Shown piece after piece: positions 23,884 through 35,400 of a stretch of 51,801 nucleotides of DNA. The stretch covers positions 1 to 51,801 of the forward strand of contig MU616707.1 of the NCBI GenBank assembly GCA_025201705.1, read 5' to 3'. Under the pieces are notes generated by a model. It had not been told where the DNA came from, did no database searches, and saw only the letters and a list, made by a program, of their open reading frames with translations. The number at the start of each line of letters is the position of its first letter. Positions within the stretch are counted from its first letter, which is position 1. The stretch is from Dissophora ornata (Eukaryota; Mortierellomycota; Mortierellomycetes; Mortierellales; Mortierellaceae). Made by a program: the position numbers and the translations under genes.

Positions 23884-26800
23884 ATGCTCAGCAGTCCGTT
23901 TTCGCCGTGGAGAAGTGTTCTCACGCCAGAAGAGGCGCTGGATATCGCTAGTGGCCATCTAGAGAATGCACAGAGAGCAAATACCCTCAAAATAGCTCTG
24001 GTATATTGCGACGACGCGAAATCGGCATTATCCCGTATAAGAAAATCTGTGAGAAAGACCTATGTCTCTTCCTCGCGCGTGGAGGATCAAAGCCTGTGTA
24101 CTGAGATTGCTGCCACTTATTTTAAGCTTGGCAATCTGTTGGACAGCTTGGGATATCGCACCATGGTACAGGCTAGTCGCAAGAATGGAGAAAAATGGGG
24201 GTAAGTAAGCAGCGACAATATTCTTCGTTGCACGTTCAATGCTCGTATATCTAATCGTACTTCAATGCTGCAAAAATCAATATGTTGCAGAGGACGTGCT
24301 CAGTTTCCAAGCCAATCATCCTCTAATTCCAACAACGTCGCATCGCCACCCGCTGCAAACCCCACTTTAGAACGCGCTGTAAATCCCACTTCAAAACACG
24401 CTGGAAGTCCCACTGCAGACCCTGCTGTGGTTTCTGACGCGATCCCATCCGCCCTTCTCGCAATACCCACTTCTCCTGTTCCTCCGATCCAGGACAGCTC
24501 AAGCTGCGACATTGTAATAATCTCTCCCCATATTTTTGCAAAGGATATGGATCAGCCTCCTGACATGAACAAATTGCCAAAAGTCGGTGGACGTCTCGAG
24601 AACATATCCCAGCTCGTTCACTGCCTAACCATTTTGCAGCCTAAACAACTCGATGAAGACGCCCTCGATCAATCCGAACGCGACTGGCTAAAGGCCGCTG
24701 AGCATGATAAATGCGAGCACGAAAGACTGAAGATGTTGGTGGCCAGCTTGCTCCGAGAATTCGCTCGTGAGGGACTTAAGGATGCGAAGGTTGTGGCTGA
24801 AGTTGTGTGCCTGGTGCCAGTTCTCACGAAAGACGATCTTCAACAGTTACTCCAGCAGTTTTTCCATGGTACTGAACAATCCATATTGTTGGACTTCAGT
24901 CTACTCGAAGGACTGTCGCAGCTGGTGCAACGCGCTTTACCAGGTCACCTCAACTTGGTCAATATACTAGAACCCATCAGCGTGCGCTTAAAAGACACCT
25001 ACCAGCAATTGCCAGATTATATCTATCAGTTGACGCTCACGGTGTCACACGTGTTGGATGCCATGGCCGATAGCGGGATCAAGGGTCTAGACCGCGAAAA
25101 GGTTCACGCGCCTCTCGTTGAATATTTGCGTAGGCTACAACGCGATACTGACCCGTACCTGGTCTATCAAGCCGCCTATGCCTCCCAAGCGTTAATGTAC
25201 GTCCCAGATGATGAGACTCCCTGGCAATCGATGCAGCGGCTCACAGGAAAAGTGGTCGGCGGAGGTGTAGGGTTGGTTAGCGGAGTCAAAGGCTTGGATC
25301 TCAACCGGTTTGTAGAAAACTTGAGCCATATTCAAGGCGGGCTAGCCGGGGCATCGAAGGTCTTTACGCTGGCCAAAAATGAATACGAAGATGTCAGTAC
25401 ATTGGCCACGAGTGAGCAACAATTACTAGACTGCCTTAGAGAAGATATCTACTTCGGCCGCAAGCGGGTCTGGTATCCAGCATTGCGTAACGCAGATTCT
25501 TTGCTTCGAAGTGGTCAGCTCATCGAGTTCAAGATACTGGCCCGTGAAGCGTCTTGCCGGAGCCATCCCGCCTTTCAATGGGGAATGTGTCAGCGTCTCG
25601 GAGAGCTCGCAGCCAATGAAGAGTGCAATGACGACTCTCGAGCAAGTGCTGTTGCATTTATAGGGGAAATGTATCAAAGCGACAAAATCTGGGGTCATCA
25701 TACCAGCATAAAGCAATTAATCCTCGATATTTTGATGCAGCTGTCAACTTTATCCGGAAGAGAAACGCAAGGTATGAAGAAAGGAGAGAAAAGATAATGC
25801 TTGTGAGTGTTGACACCGTGATACAAAACTTGCCTGAATGTCATCAAATATTGACATGATCAATTAATTGAAATGCGACAGCCGCCAAAGCCATGCTCCA
25901 GGAGTTGGAAACAGATGGAGATGTCAAGAAGCAAGCACTTTACCGAACATGTCTAGAGGGCGGTCCAGGTGTACACGCGTTGAAGGTCGCCATGCCGTCA
26001 CTATTGTCGACATCCCTGCTAGACCGTGTTCAAAACAATCTAGATATCGAAACCCGTTTGGGCCAACTTAAAGTTCGACGATTAAAAGAAAGAGGCACAC
26101 CCGTGTATATTTCTCCACAAGCCAAGGCTAACCTAAAAGCCAGCGACGACACCCTTTCCCCTTTGATGGATAAGGTCAAGGAGTTCCTTGGGAGCGAGAG
26201 AAAGGTGTTTTTGGTGCTTGGCGATTCTGGGGCGGGAAAATCAACCTTCAACCAAGAGCTCGAATGTGACCTGTGGAACGAGTGCAAGAAGAATGAAGAC
26301 CGAATTCCACTCTTTATCACCTTGGCAGCAATTCAAAATCCGGAACAGAATTTGGTTGCCAAACAACTACAGGACGAAGGCTTCACTGAGCGTCAAATCC
26401 AAGAGTTGAAGGATCACCGTGAGTTCATCTTGATTTGCGATGGGTATGACGAGAGTCGACAGACGCAAAACTTGTACAAGAGCAATCGACTGAATGTGCA
26501 AGGAGGGTGGCGCGCTCAAATGGTTGTCAGTTGCCGCAGCGAGTACCTTGGCTCCGACTATCGGGATCGATTCCAGCCAGTACACCGCAACCGGCAAGCG
26601 GACTCGCTCTTGTTTCAAGAGGCGGTTATTGCACCATTCACTAAAGATCAGATTAAGGATTACATTGAGAAATTTGTGTCAACGAACGGTCCGTTGTGGC
26701 AGACCAATGACTACCTGCAAGCATTTAATCGGATTCCGGGATTGAGAGACCTGGTGAGGAATCCGTTCCTGCTAACCTTGTCGTTGACGGTGTTGCCACA

Positions 26801-28880
26801 CATGGTAGATCCAAGACAAAATCTCTCGGCGACTCGCATCACTAGAATCGCACTGTATGATCAGTTTGTGGAGCAATGGTTGGAGCGCGGCAAAATACGA
26901 CTACTCGAGAACTTTAGCAGCCAAGACAGGAGAGCATTCGAGAGGTTATCAGACGAAGGGTTCATGCAAAAAGGCATTGAGTATTTGAAGGGCTTGGCGA
27001 CCGCGATCTTTCAGTATCAATCGGGTAGTTCTGTGGTCGAGTACCCGTCGCTCCGGTATCAAGGAACATGGAAAGAGGAGTTCTTTGGTCAGGGAGATGA
27101 GATGAGACTTTTGCGTGAGGCTTGTCCTCTGAAGCGCAGTGGCAACCAGTACCGGTTTCTTCATCGATCACTTTTGGAATACAGTTTGGCACGGGCGGTG
27201 TTTGAACCGCAGAAGAGAGGGACAGAGCGACCAAAGATGGTGGAGTCAACAGCAATGGCCCCACGCCGAAGGAACGTCAATTCGGATTTCAGCTTAGACA
27301 GCCAATGTGTTATTGAGGACGTGGTGGAGGCTATTGAACGGCCAGTGCTAGAATCGCCTTTAGGGAGCAGCAACTTCGTGGATGAGCCGTCGATTCTGCG
27401 ATTCTTGACCGAACGTGTCCAACAAGAGCCTCTCTTCAAGAAACAGCTACTGGCGGTAATCGAGCGATCGAAAACAGAAACGACAGAGCTCGAGACGATA
27501 CACAGAACAGCAGCTAATGCGATCACGATATTGATCAGGTCAGGGGAGCAGTTTATTGGAGTTGATTTACAAGGCATTCGGATTCCAGGGGCGGATCTGA
27601 GTCATGGCGCATTTGAATATGCTCAGTTGCAAGGCGCGGACATGACAAATGTGATTCTTCGCAGCGCGTCGCTTCGTGGAGCTAATTTAAACGGGGCGCA
27701 GATGGCAGGCGTGCAGTTCGTCGAACTGCCATTTCTCTTAGAAGAGAGCGGAGTGCGGTGCTGTGTATATTCACTAGCTGGCAAGACGTTCGCTGTTGGT
27801 CTTGAGGGTGGCAACATCAGCATTTACACAATATCTGACTGGAATAACACGAAGACCTTGAGTGGCCATTCCAGTGGTGTTATGAGCATCGCGTATTCAC
27901 CAAACGGTGATCAGATTGTGTCTGGTAGTCGGGACAAGACAGTGCGGCTGTGGGATGTCGAAACCGGAGATTGCCGCCACACCTTGAGCAGCCATAGCGG
28001 CTATGTTACTAGCGTTGTGTATTCGCCAAAAGATGGTCAGATTGCATCTGGCAGTGCAGACTCGACAGTGCGGCTGTGGGACGTTGAAACCGGAGATTGC
28101 CGCCACACCTTGAGTGGCCATAGCGACTGGGTTCGGAGCGTTGTGTATTCGCCAAAGGGTGACCAGATTGCGTCTGGCAGTGATGACATGACAGTGCGGC
28201 TGTGGGACATTGAAACCGGAGAATGCCGCCACACCTTGAGCGGCCATCGCGAGCAGGTTTTGAGCGTCGCGTATTCACCGAAAGGTGATCAGATTGCGTC
28301 TGGAAGTTGTGACATGACAGTGCGGCTGTGGGACGTTGAAACCGGAGATTGCCGCCACAGCTTGAGCGGCCATAGCGGCATTGTTAACAGCGTCGTGTAT
28401 TCGCCCAAAGGAGTTCAAATTGCGTCTACCAGTTCGGACCACACAGTGCGGCTATGGGACGTTGAAACCGGAGATTGCCATTACTCCTTGAGCGGCGACA
28501 GCGGTAGTGTTTCGAGCGTCGTGTATTCGCCAAAAGGAGATCAGATTGCGTCTGGCAGTGCAGATAAGACAATGAGGCTGTGGGATACCGCGTCTGGTGA
28601 GTGTCGTGCGGTGATTCAAAGCGGCGCTGCGGTAAATGGCATTTCCTGGATCGAGACTTCCGACAAAATGTATGTTGTTGCTGGATGTCTTGATGGATTA
28701 GCGCGGTTGTGGCGGGTTGTAGATGATGGAAATGAGTTTTGCGTGCGGTTGCATTGGATATCTCGACCAGAGAGGCTTAATTTGTTGAATATATCCATGC
28801 AAGACGTGGGAGGGTTAAGCCGACAGAATAAACAGTTCTTATTGCAGCGTGGAGCCGTAGGTGAGCAGGCTCCGCTGTAG
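23884..28880 (+). CDS. NACHT-pentapeptide-WD40 protein (fungal NLR-like STAND ATPase)
   Basis: Three exons, 23884-24200, 24291-25771 and 25882-28880, joined in frame to 1598 residues. Residues 1-700 are a helical N-terminal region of no family I can name (ARM-like in character), after a short tandem repeat at about 129-152. A NACHT-type NTPase follows: Walker A GDSGAGKS at 713-720, Walker B ILICDGYDES at about 780-790, and the sensor-like VVSCRSEYL. Pentapeptide repeats lie at about 1158-1213 (GADLSHGAFEYAQLQGADM). Six 42-residue WD40 units lie at about 1259-1510. Such STAND proteins bind a ligand through the repeats, exchange nucleotide and oligomerise. In fungi they act in allorecognition or programmed cell death. 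No death-effector domain is recognisable at the N-terminus, so the output is unknown. It lies next to the palindrome. Confidence 0.9.
24358..24429 (+). repeat. Three tandem 24-nt repeats inside the NLR-like gene
   Basis: Three units encode [N/S]PTxxxA[V/G], as NPTLERAV, NPTSKHAG and SPTADPAV. They sit in a Pro/Ser-rich linker between the first helical segment and the main helical region. They are likely variable in copy number. Confidence 0.85.
27858..28613 (+). repeat. Six tandem 126-bp WD40 units
   Basis: Six units of 42 codons with very high DNA identity (VRLWDVETGDCRHTLSGH recurs almost unchanged). Variation is focused at unit positions 5-7, 9, 25 and 27. Internal identity this high implies recent duplication or ongoing concerted evolution. 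A seventh, diverged blade-like piece flanks each side (about 27760-27857 and 28620-28720). Confidence 0.95.
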
Positions 28881-30662
28881 ATGGAGCCTTTACACACAGA
28901 ATATGAAATAAGTCTTTTTGGTATCCCATTTGGACTCTTGCACACATCAAGCTGCTAGATACTGACGCTAGAGAGCTTTCCAGAAGCCATTCCGACCATT
29001 ATGTGCTCAGCCAAGCCGGATAAATCCACCACTGCCCTTTGGTCTGGTAAGTAATATGATCCGAACAAGAGGTTGTCAGGGAAATATGTAGCCTATGCAA
29101 TGGCTGTTGTACCCAAGATACGCGTGAACCGCCAAAGACTGGAGCAAGAAAAACCTGCCCTAGGAATGAGAATGACTCTGACACCCTTTTTCGTATAATG
29201 CTTTATTTCATGAGATCGCACCGAATATATGAGAGATTCCCACGAAATCATCTACATGAACACTTAGTCAGCACAGTACAGTTCTTTGACCCCACGCTCT
29301 TGGAAATAACTTGCTCGTGTCCGTCTCAACAAAGCGTTCGACTGAAGCCCGGGCCGTAAGGAGATGTACCGGCAATGTCGATGAGAGTACGTTACAAGTG
29401 TCTGCTTTTTGGAGGTCAACCGACATGAACATAGGAGACGTATTTACCTTCCTTTGTAAGTACATCGAACTTATTTTACCTATGCTTGAATTGTTTTTTT
29501 TTCTTTTGTGTTCATTGAAGTGGAGCACACACGCGCATGGTGAACCTTCCATTGCATTGTGTAAAGAGTTGAGAATAGAGGTATAAGGGATGTGTTGATG
29601 TGCTGAATGATATCATGAAGATCAAGTTGCGTGGACACAGCAAGTATCACTTCCGTACTGTACATTAGATGGTCAAGAAGACAAACGAGATTAGGAGAGA
29701 ATATTTGGTTTGCAATTATCGCAATTGCAACGGATTGCCGTGCTAGGAAGGAGTTTGAACTTTGAAGCAGCCTGCTCTTACAAATGGCATCCCCCCTTTC
29801 AGTGCCCATCAGAATGGTTACAGGTTCAAGACTATTCGACGCAATCAATCTGGGTCGCCCACAGACGGCAAGAGAATATTAATAGGTATGACTACAGGAG
29901 AGTCCTTGACCCTTGACCCGGCGATCAAATTCTGCAGATCCTTCCTACCTACCCTCCACGCAACAGTGGTAGAGCTGCAAGAGGGTGAGAGACGAAACAA
30001 TACCAAAAGTTGATTAATGCCAGTAGTCCAAACGCGCTGTGAATTCTTCCTCCTGCCTGCCTCTGAGGTCAAATTGCGTCCGAGAGCCGTGCACGACGTA
30101 TTCCCGCTCTGCACCCCCCACTTATGGCCTGCAACGTATACGTGGCAAAAACAGTGTCCTGACGCGCATGATGTCAGCACTTTTAGAGCCACATTGCATG
30201 ACTTGGAGCGCCATGGAATCCAAGAAGTACGAGAAGAGCTGGCCGCAATGTATGGTATGAGGTATTGTCGTCGATGGCGGGACAAGGGCGAGTGGGGTAA
30301 GAGGTGCAGCTACAAAATGAGCATGCACAGTTTTGGAACAGACCGATCGATTGTCATTTTTCTAAGAGAGCCCACGATAAGTTAAATACATTCAACGATG
30401 CTGGAAATACTCGAATGATTTTTAGCGAGGAATTGTATTTGTAGAGTCTCGCTAGACACATTAAGTTGAGAAAAGAGATTGAGGATGAACTATGTATGAC
30501 AGCGATGAACTGAGGGCGACTATTACGACACAAGAAAGGAGAAAACAGTCTAGTCCCACAGGGGAGGGATATGTAGGTTGAAAAAAGAGTAACAAGAGCA
30601 AGAAACAGACTAACAAAAAAAAGGGAGAATGGTGAAAGGGAAAGTGGGCTTTTTGTTGGGCT
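28881..30662. other. 1.8-kb convergent intergenic region, no gene recognised
   Basis: It lies between the NLR-like gene (+) and GNA1 (-). Overlapping short frames of up to 146 codons occur on both strands around 29480-30385, none with a family I recognise. The plus frame around 30160-30310 (TLHDLERHGIQEVREELAAM, then RRWRDKGEWGKRC) looks protein-like and overlaps the 23-nt direct repeat. It may be a gene fragment. The size exceeds most other spacers in the window. Confidence 0.4.
30267..30289 (+). repeat. 23-nt direct repeat, copy 2
   Basis: Exact match to 21997-22019 in the same orientation. The flanking sequence is not alike. Confidence 0.85.
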
Positions 30663-31310
30663 TTAAAGCTTGGCCGCGGACGGCTTGTTGACGTACCAGC
30701 CCATTTCGACACCCTTTCTCTCGAAACCGCACTTCTCGTAGAAGGGCACATTCTTTTCGGAACAGTCCAGAATGACCTTGTAGCATCCAACCTGCTGTCC
30801 AATGGCCTTCAGCGTCTCAATGATCCTCAGGCCCAGCTTCTTGCCTTGCTGATCTGCCGAGACTGCGATATCCTCGATATGGCCGACCATTCCAAGCTCG
30901 TGAATAAACTTACGCTCGACAAGGACTGTGCCTGCGGCTACAATCTTGCCACGTCCGGGTGTCACCAGGTATGGTGTTGACGAAGTTGCGGATCCTGCTG
31001 CAGTGGCGGGGACGTTCATGTCCTCGATCACGATAGTATAGTACTGATCATTATGCTCCCTCAGGTATTGGAAACGCTTCTGGTAGGCCTCGTCTGAGAT
31101 GGTGCCGACGGTGGTGAGGACTTCGAGGGTCTTGAGGAACGAGGAGTTGGATCGGACCTGGTTATCGGTTTTGGAGAGGGGGCGGATAACGTAGCCTGAG
31201 GGGAGTTTATCCTGCAGCCCGACGGGGATCAGGGCGGGATCGAACAAGAGGTCGTCGCACTTCTTGAAGGGACTCTTGGGCCTGGGTGTGTGAACGGGAA
31301 CGGGTGCCAT
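30663..31310 (-). CDS. GNA1: Glucosamine 6-phosphate N-acetyltransferase
   Basis: A single exon of 215 residues. It is a GNAT-fold acetyltransferase of the Gna1 type: LPSGYVIRPLSKTD at the start of the fold, GKIVAAGTVLVERKFIHELG and VGHIEDIAVSADQQGKKLG (acetyl-CoA pyrophosphate loop, Q-x-x-K-x-L-G). VILDCSEKNVPFYEKCGF near the end forms part of the sugar-phosphate site. It makes GlcNAc-6-phosphate from glucosamine-6-phosphate and acetyl-CoA, a step toward UDP-GlcNAc for chitin, N-glycans and GPI anchors. The start at 31310 is the first ATG of the open frame, which stays open upstream to 31619 without another ATG. The N-terminal 40 residues extend beyond yeast Gna1 (159 residues), and there is a short insert (AGSATSSTPYLV). 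The gene is divergent from the channel gene at 32484. Confidence 0.95.
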   Translation of the reverse strand: MAPVPVHTPRPKSPFKKCDDLLFDPALIPVGLQDKLPSGYVIRPLSKTDNQVRSNSSFLKTLEVLTTVGTISDEAYQKRFQYLREHNDQYYTIVIEDMNVPATAAGSATSSTPYLVTPGRGKIVAAGTVLVERKFIHELGMVGHIEDIAVSADQQGKKLGLRIIETLKAIGQQVGCYKVILDCSEKNVPFYEKCGFERKGVEMGWYVNKPSAAKL

Positions 31311-32483
31311 GGCTATGATAGTTGTGTTCGCTGCTGTTGCTTGCTCGCTTGGTTCGCGTTTGCTGTGATCGTTGGCTGGTCCTTGAGTAGGTGGTGCTGA
31401 TGGTTCCGTGCTTCGACGAATGGTTGATGAGGATGAGATGAGGAATGAGAAGGAATGGAATGAAGGAAGAATGGAAAGAAAGGAAAGAGGAAGAGAGAAG
31501 ACCTTAAAAATAGAGGGGAGAGAGGGAGGGTCAAGGACTGGTGGGGCGTTGATACGGTCTAGTGTGGGAGTGTGTGCCCCAATGGTTGGATATTGGATGA
31601 CGAGGCGTGCGACATTCAATTGAAGACCGCATAATAACAGCGTGTTTATTTTTAAGCTGATGGGCCGGCCGAATGAACGAGGAAGCGAATAATGCCCACG
31701 GAGCAGACCCGGGCTCTGTCCTCCCTTCCTGTCTCTGTTGGGCAGAACAGCTCGAGAGAGAGAGATAGAGAGCTACAGCTATTGTTGTTGTCTCTCCGGG
31801 CTAATTTTAACATTCTGCTGCTGCAGAAGCGGGTCCGGCTGCAAAAGACTGTCAATTCTTCGCATGGACAGATAGAACATTGGTCCGGCCTGTCGCATGC
31901 TTCTCACAAAAAATTAAAGCTATCATTTCTCGCAAGGTTATTAGTATCCACGGGATCCTATCTCCGTCGATAACGGAAAAATACATTCACTCCGTCAATG
32001 ATAAGGGTCCTTGAAGCTCCATTACCATCACTGCAACCATTTTGCATCACGAGGGCACCATGGCAACAAACCCCTCTCTCCCGTCCCCCGTCCCTGTCTT
32101 TGTCACCGAAAAACCTATCAAACCTGCATTCGTCATCTATCCCATCGCCGAAATCGCGTATGATCCGGAATGACTCTAATAAACGCTCAAAACGCGACCT
32201 AGAGAAGGTCAGGTGGGCTATTCCTGGTTCCAGCTTGGCCCATGCTGTGTGAAAACCACAGGAAAGCCAGAGAAATGTGGTGAAGGGAGTCGTCTCTTCG
32301 CCCTTGCTTTTGTCTTTCTTATACTTTGTCTAACCATTACGGCCTCAAACACGCCTGCTCGCAAAAAAAATCTTTCACATATTTCATCAGTCTTTTGCTC
32401 TTCACTCCGGCTATAAAACCCTCTTGCATTCACTTTTCTGTCTTTTTTTTCGCTTGTTTGGGAAGTTGAATTTGGATGCAGAA
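31311..32483. promoter_or_regulatory. Divergent promoter region, GNA1 / MscS-like channel
   Basis: 1.17 kb between two opposed starts. A TATA-like TATAAAA lies at 32412-32418, about 70 nt before the channel ATG. The rest holds no gene I can support. Confidence 0.45.
32412..32418 (+). promoter_or_regulatory. TATA-like box before the MscS-like channel gene
   Basis: TATAAAA lies 66 nt upstream of the ATG at 32484, a reasonable distance for a short leader. This supports 32484 as the start. Confidence 0.4.
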
Positions 32484-35400
32484 ATGATCAAGGATCGAGA
32501 GGATGGGCTAAAGAGTACTGAAGGAACGATATCACCAAATCAGACTTCAAGGACGGAGAGTGCCGCAGATCCCGTAGAGCAACAGCAGGCCCAAACAATC
32601 ACACCAACACATCAACCACCAGCAACCAGGAAAGACACTCGTAATTACGAACAGCAGCATCACCCAGTAGAAGCACACCCGCCAGAAGTGCAGAGAAACA
32701 ACAATATTGATCATTATCCTCGATCTGCTAATTCAAGTCGTGGAGACCTTACTACAAAGCTGAGCCTTGACACTGCCCCAAACCAACCTCAAGGATGCAG
32801 CAGAAATAATGGTACATATTGCGAGCCCATCAATAGCAGCAGCACCATAACAGCAGGCTTCAGTCTTTCATCCACACCAGGAGTAGAAGTCGTTATGAAA
32901 ACAGCCGATGTAGAATCACCTAGTACTCTACGCAATCGACGTTCTAATCGGTCTGCACACTCCGACAGCTTGCCTGTGCAGCTACATCGGCACCCTTCCT
33001 TGGAGGATAACAACGGTAGCAACAACACCACTCCACGGGATAGTACAGGGATTTGCCCTACACCGCCTTCAGTGGTACAGCGGAAACCTTCACTCAGCTC
33101 TGTCAGGGGACACATCCCAGCAGGGATCAACACAGAGCCAGGGCCGTTCAAACTATGCGTTGATGAATCCTCGCCTGTCAAAACTTCTATGAAGCTCTCT
33201 CAACTTCCAGAAGAACCAAAACAACCGGGGGATGGAAACAGTAGCATGGATGACGGCGAATGCGATGATTCCGACTTTGACTGGGAAGAAGATAAGATCT
33301 ATGAGGTCAAAGAAAAGGACACGCAAGCGAATGATATCAATTCCACAATGCTCGAAAGCGACGTCTGTTGCCGACCGTTGAATTGTCGTACACACCCTAC
33401 TATTACGCGATTTATCAAGAACACCTTCATTGTAATCATTTTCTTGATTCCCAAATTCATTCTCCACCACGTCCATACGCACCACCACAGCACCATCGTT
33501 TTAATCGAAGACGGAAGGCCTTACATGGCAGTCGTGATTGGAAACCACTTTGGATACTTTGTGATCCAATTCTTGATCATGGCGATATTTAAGATCATTC
33601 ATCACTTTGGGACGGTAAAAGTCAAGATCACGCTCGAGACCCATGATGGACTGGTACCCCACATTGCACGATCGGTCTGGCTGTTCGTGGTAATTGCTTT
33701 CTGGGCAGTTTTTGTTCACCTCCCGACCTGCGCCAGAGCCAAGATTGGTCTTGAATTTCCGGCGAGTATTGAAGAAGGCGTGGACAAGCAATGTCGACGA
33801 TGGATATTTTGGTGGGTCTATCGATGTCTATGGGGCCTTCAAGCCATGAATGTGCTCTACATTCTGAAACGGTACTCTATGCAGATCCTCTCCGACCGGT
33901 TCGAGCAGGACAATGCCAAGTTTGTTGAGCTGAACTTTCAGGGACACGTCCTGGATGGCTTACAAAAGATCAAACAACACAGACCACAGCGATCATCGGG
34001 CCTGCACAGTCATCATTACCGATGGACAGAGAAACCGACATCATGGCTAGCGACAGCGACAACAGCACATCAAGGAGGAAGATCGCCGAGTACGAGTAGA
34101 CCCAGCTCATCCAAAGACGAGAAACCGCCTACGGCAGGTATTTTTACCGGGACGACTCAAAAGCGGTCAACATGGGAACTACTGAGAAATTCGTTTCGCA
34201 GACGTTCAAGAAAGGCGAAGAGCAGAAAGATCGGAACTGCGACCTCGCCGTCTGGATCGATATTGGAAACGTACAAGGATCATGAACTGGACCCGCAAGA
34301 GTTTGTTCGAATGAGCAAGAAGCGAAAGTCCAGGTTAATACACAGCCTCCGGAATAAGCCTATTGAGGTATTTTTTGACACAGTTACTGTTCTTGACACT
34401 TTCGGCCTGTTCGGAAAAAATATTCTAACAAAACTTGGTGTTGGATAAGGAAAAAATAGAATCCTTACAAAAAAGCAAAAGATCTCTGGACTCGCATATG
34501 TCCTCCGCACCGAAACCACCTGGAGCGCGTCGATCTGGAGCAACCTTTCAATAAGGAGATCATGGATCGCGTCTGGAAGCTGTTTGACCCCAATGGGCGC
34601 GAGATCATCACCCGCACCATGTTTAAGCAAGGTAATTTCCTTGATTCGATTTTTTTTTTCATTTTCGAGCTATGGAAGAGGCGCCTCGCTGCGATTCCAT
34701 GTCGATTAATTCCCCTCTATCCTTCCCGCAACGTCTTAGCAATCGTGGATATGGTCAACCTCAGGAAAAGTTTCACATCGACCCACAAGACTTTTGAGAA
34801 TGCCATGGCCAAACTCGACATGCTCTTCAACATCGTGGTTCTTTTGTTTGTGATCGTCGCTTTCTTGATTGCATACGATGTCGGTGTACAGCAATACGCT
34901 GTTGGGGTTTCTTCGGTAAGAGCGAGGGAAAAAAAAATTGATGGAAAAACATTCATGGTCAGCCTTTTGACTTAATGTTATTTGACATACACTAGCTGGT
35001 AGTAGGCTGCGCTTTCGTAACAGGAACATCTGCCAAAAACGCGTTCGAGTCCATGGTCTTTATTTTTGTCATAGTAAGTATTGACAAACATGTCCTTTTT
35101 TAAAAAAAAAAATACGTATCTTTCGCTTCCAGTAACTAAGTCTCTCTTTTTATTCTTGTTTTTATAGCGCCGTACGTAACACTACAATGCAATGCAATCT
35201 GGACCTAATGGATAACCAATGATGCACGATACTAACCCTAAACAATGCTCTGGATATAGCCTTCGATGTTGGTGACAGAATCGAGTTTGAGGTGAGTACA
35301 CGGTAGGACCTTCATGACAGAGGGCGCTTCGGCAACGAAAACATGCTTTCTAACGTACATATATTTTCGATTGCTATCCAGGGTGCATATTATATGATCA

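Noticed and set aside
28009..28278. Antisense open frames across the WD40 array
   Set aside because: They are shadows of the repeated coding units, repeating with the same period.
32424..32483. Upstream start for the channel gene at 32424
   Set aside because: The codon is TTG and lies only 6 nt after the TATA-like box. The first ATG is 32484.
34361..34448. Channel protein ending at 34448 after LTKLGVG
   Set aside because: This is intron read-through. The GAG|GTATTT donor and the AATAG acceptor at 34458-34459 lead to the EF-hand and MscS exons in frame.
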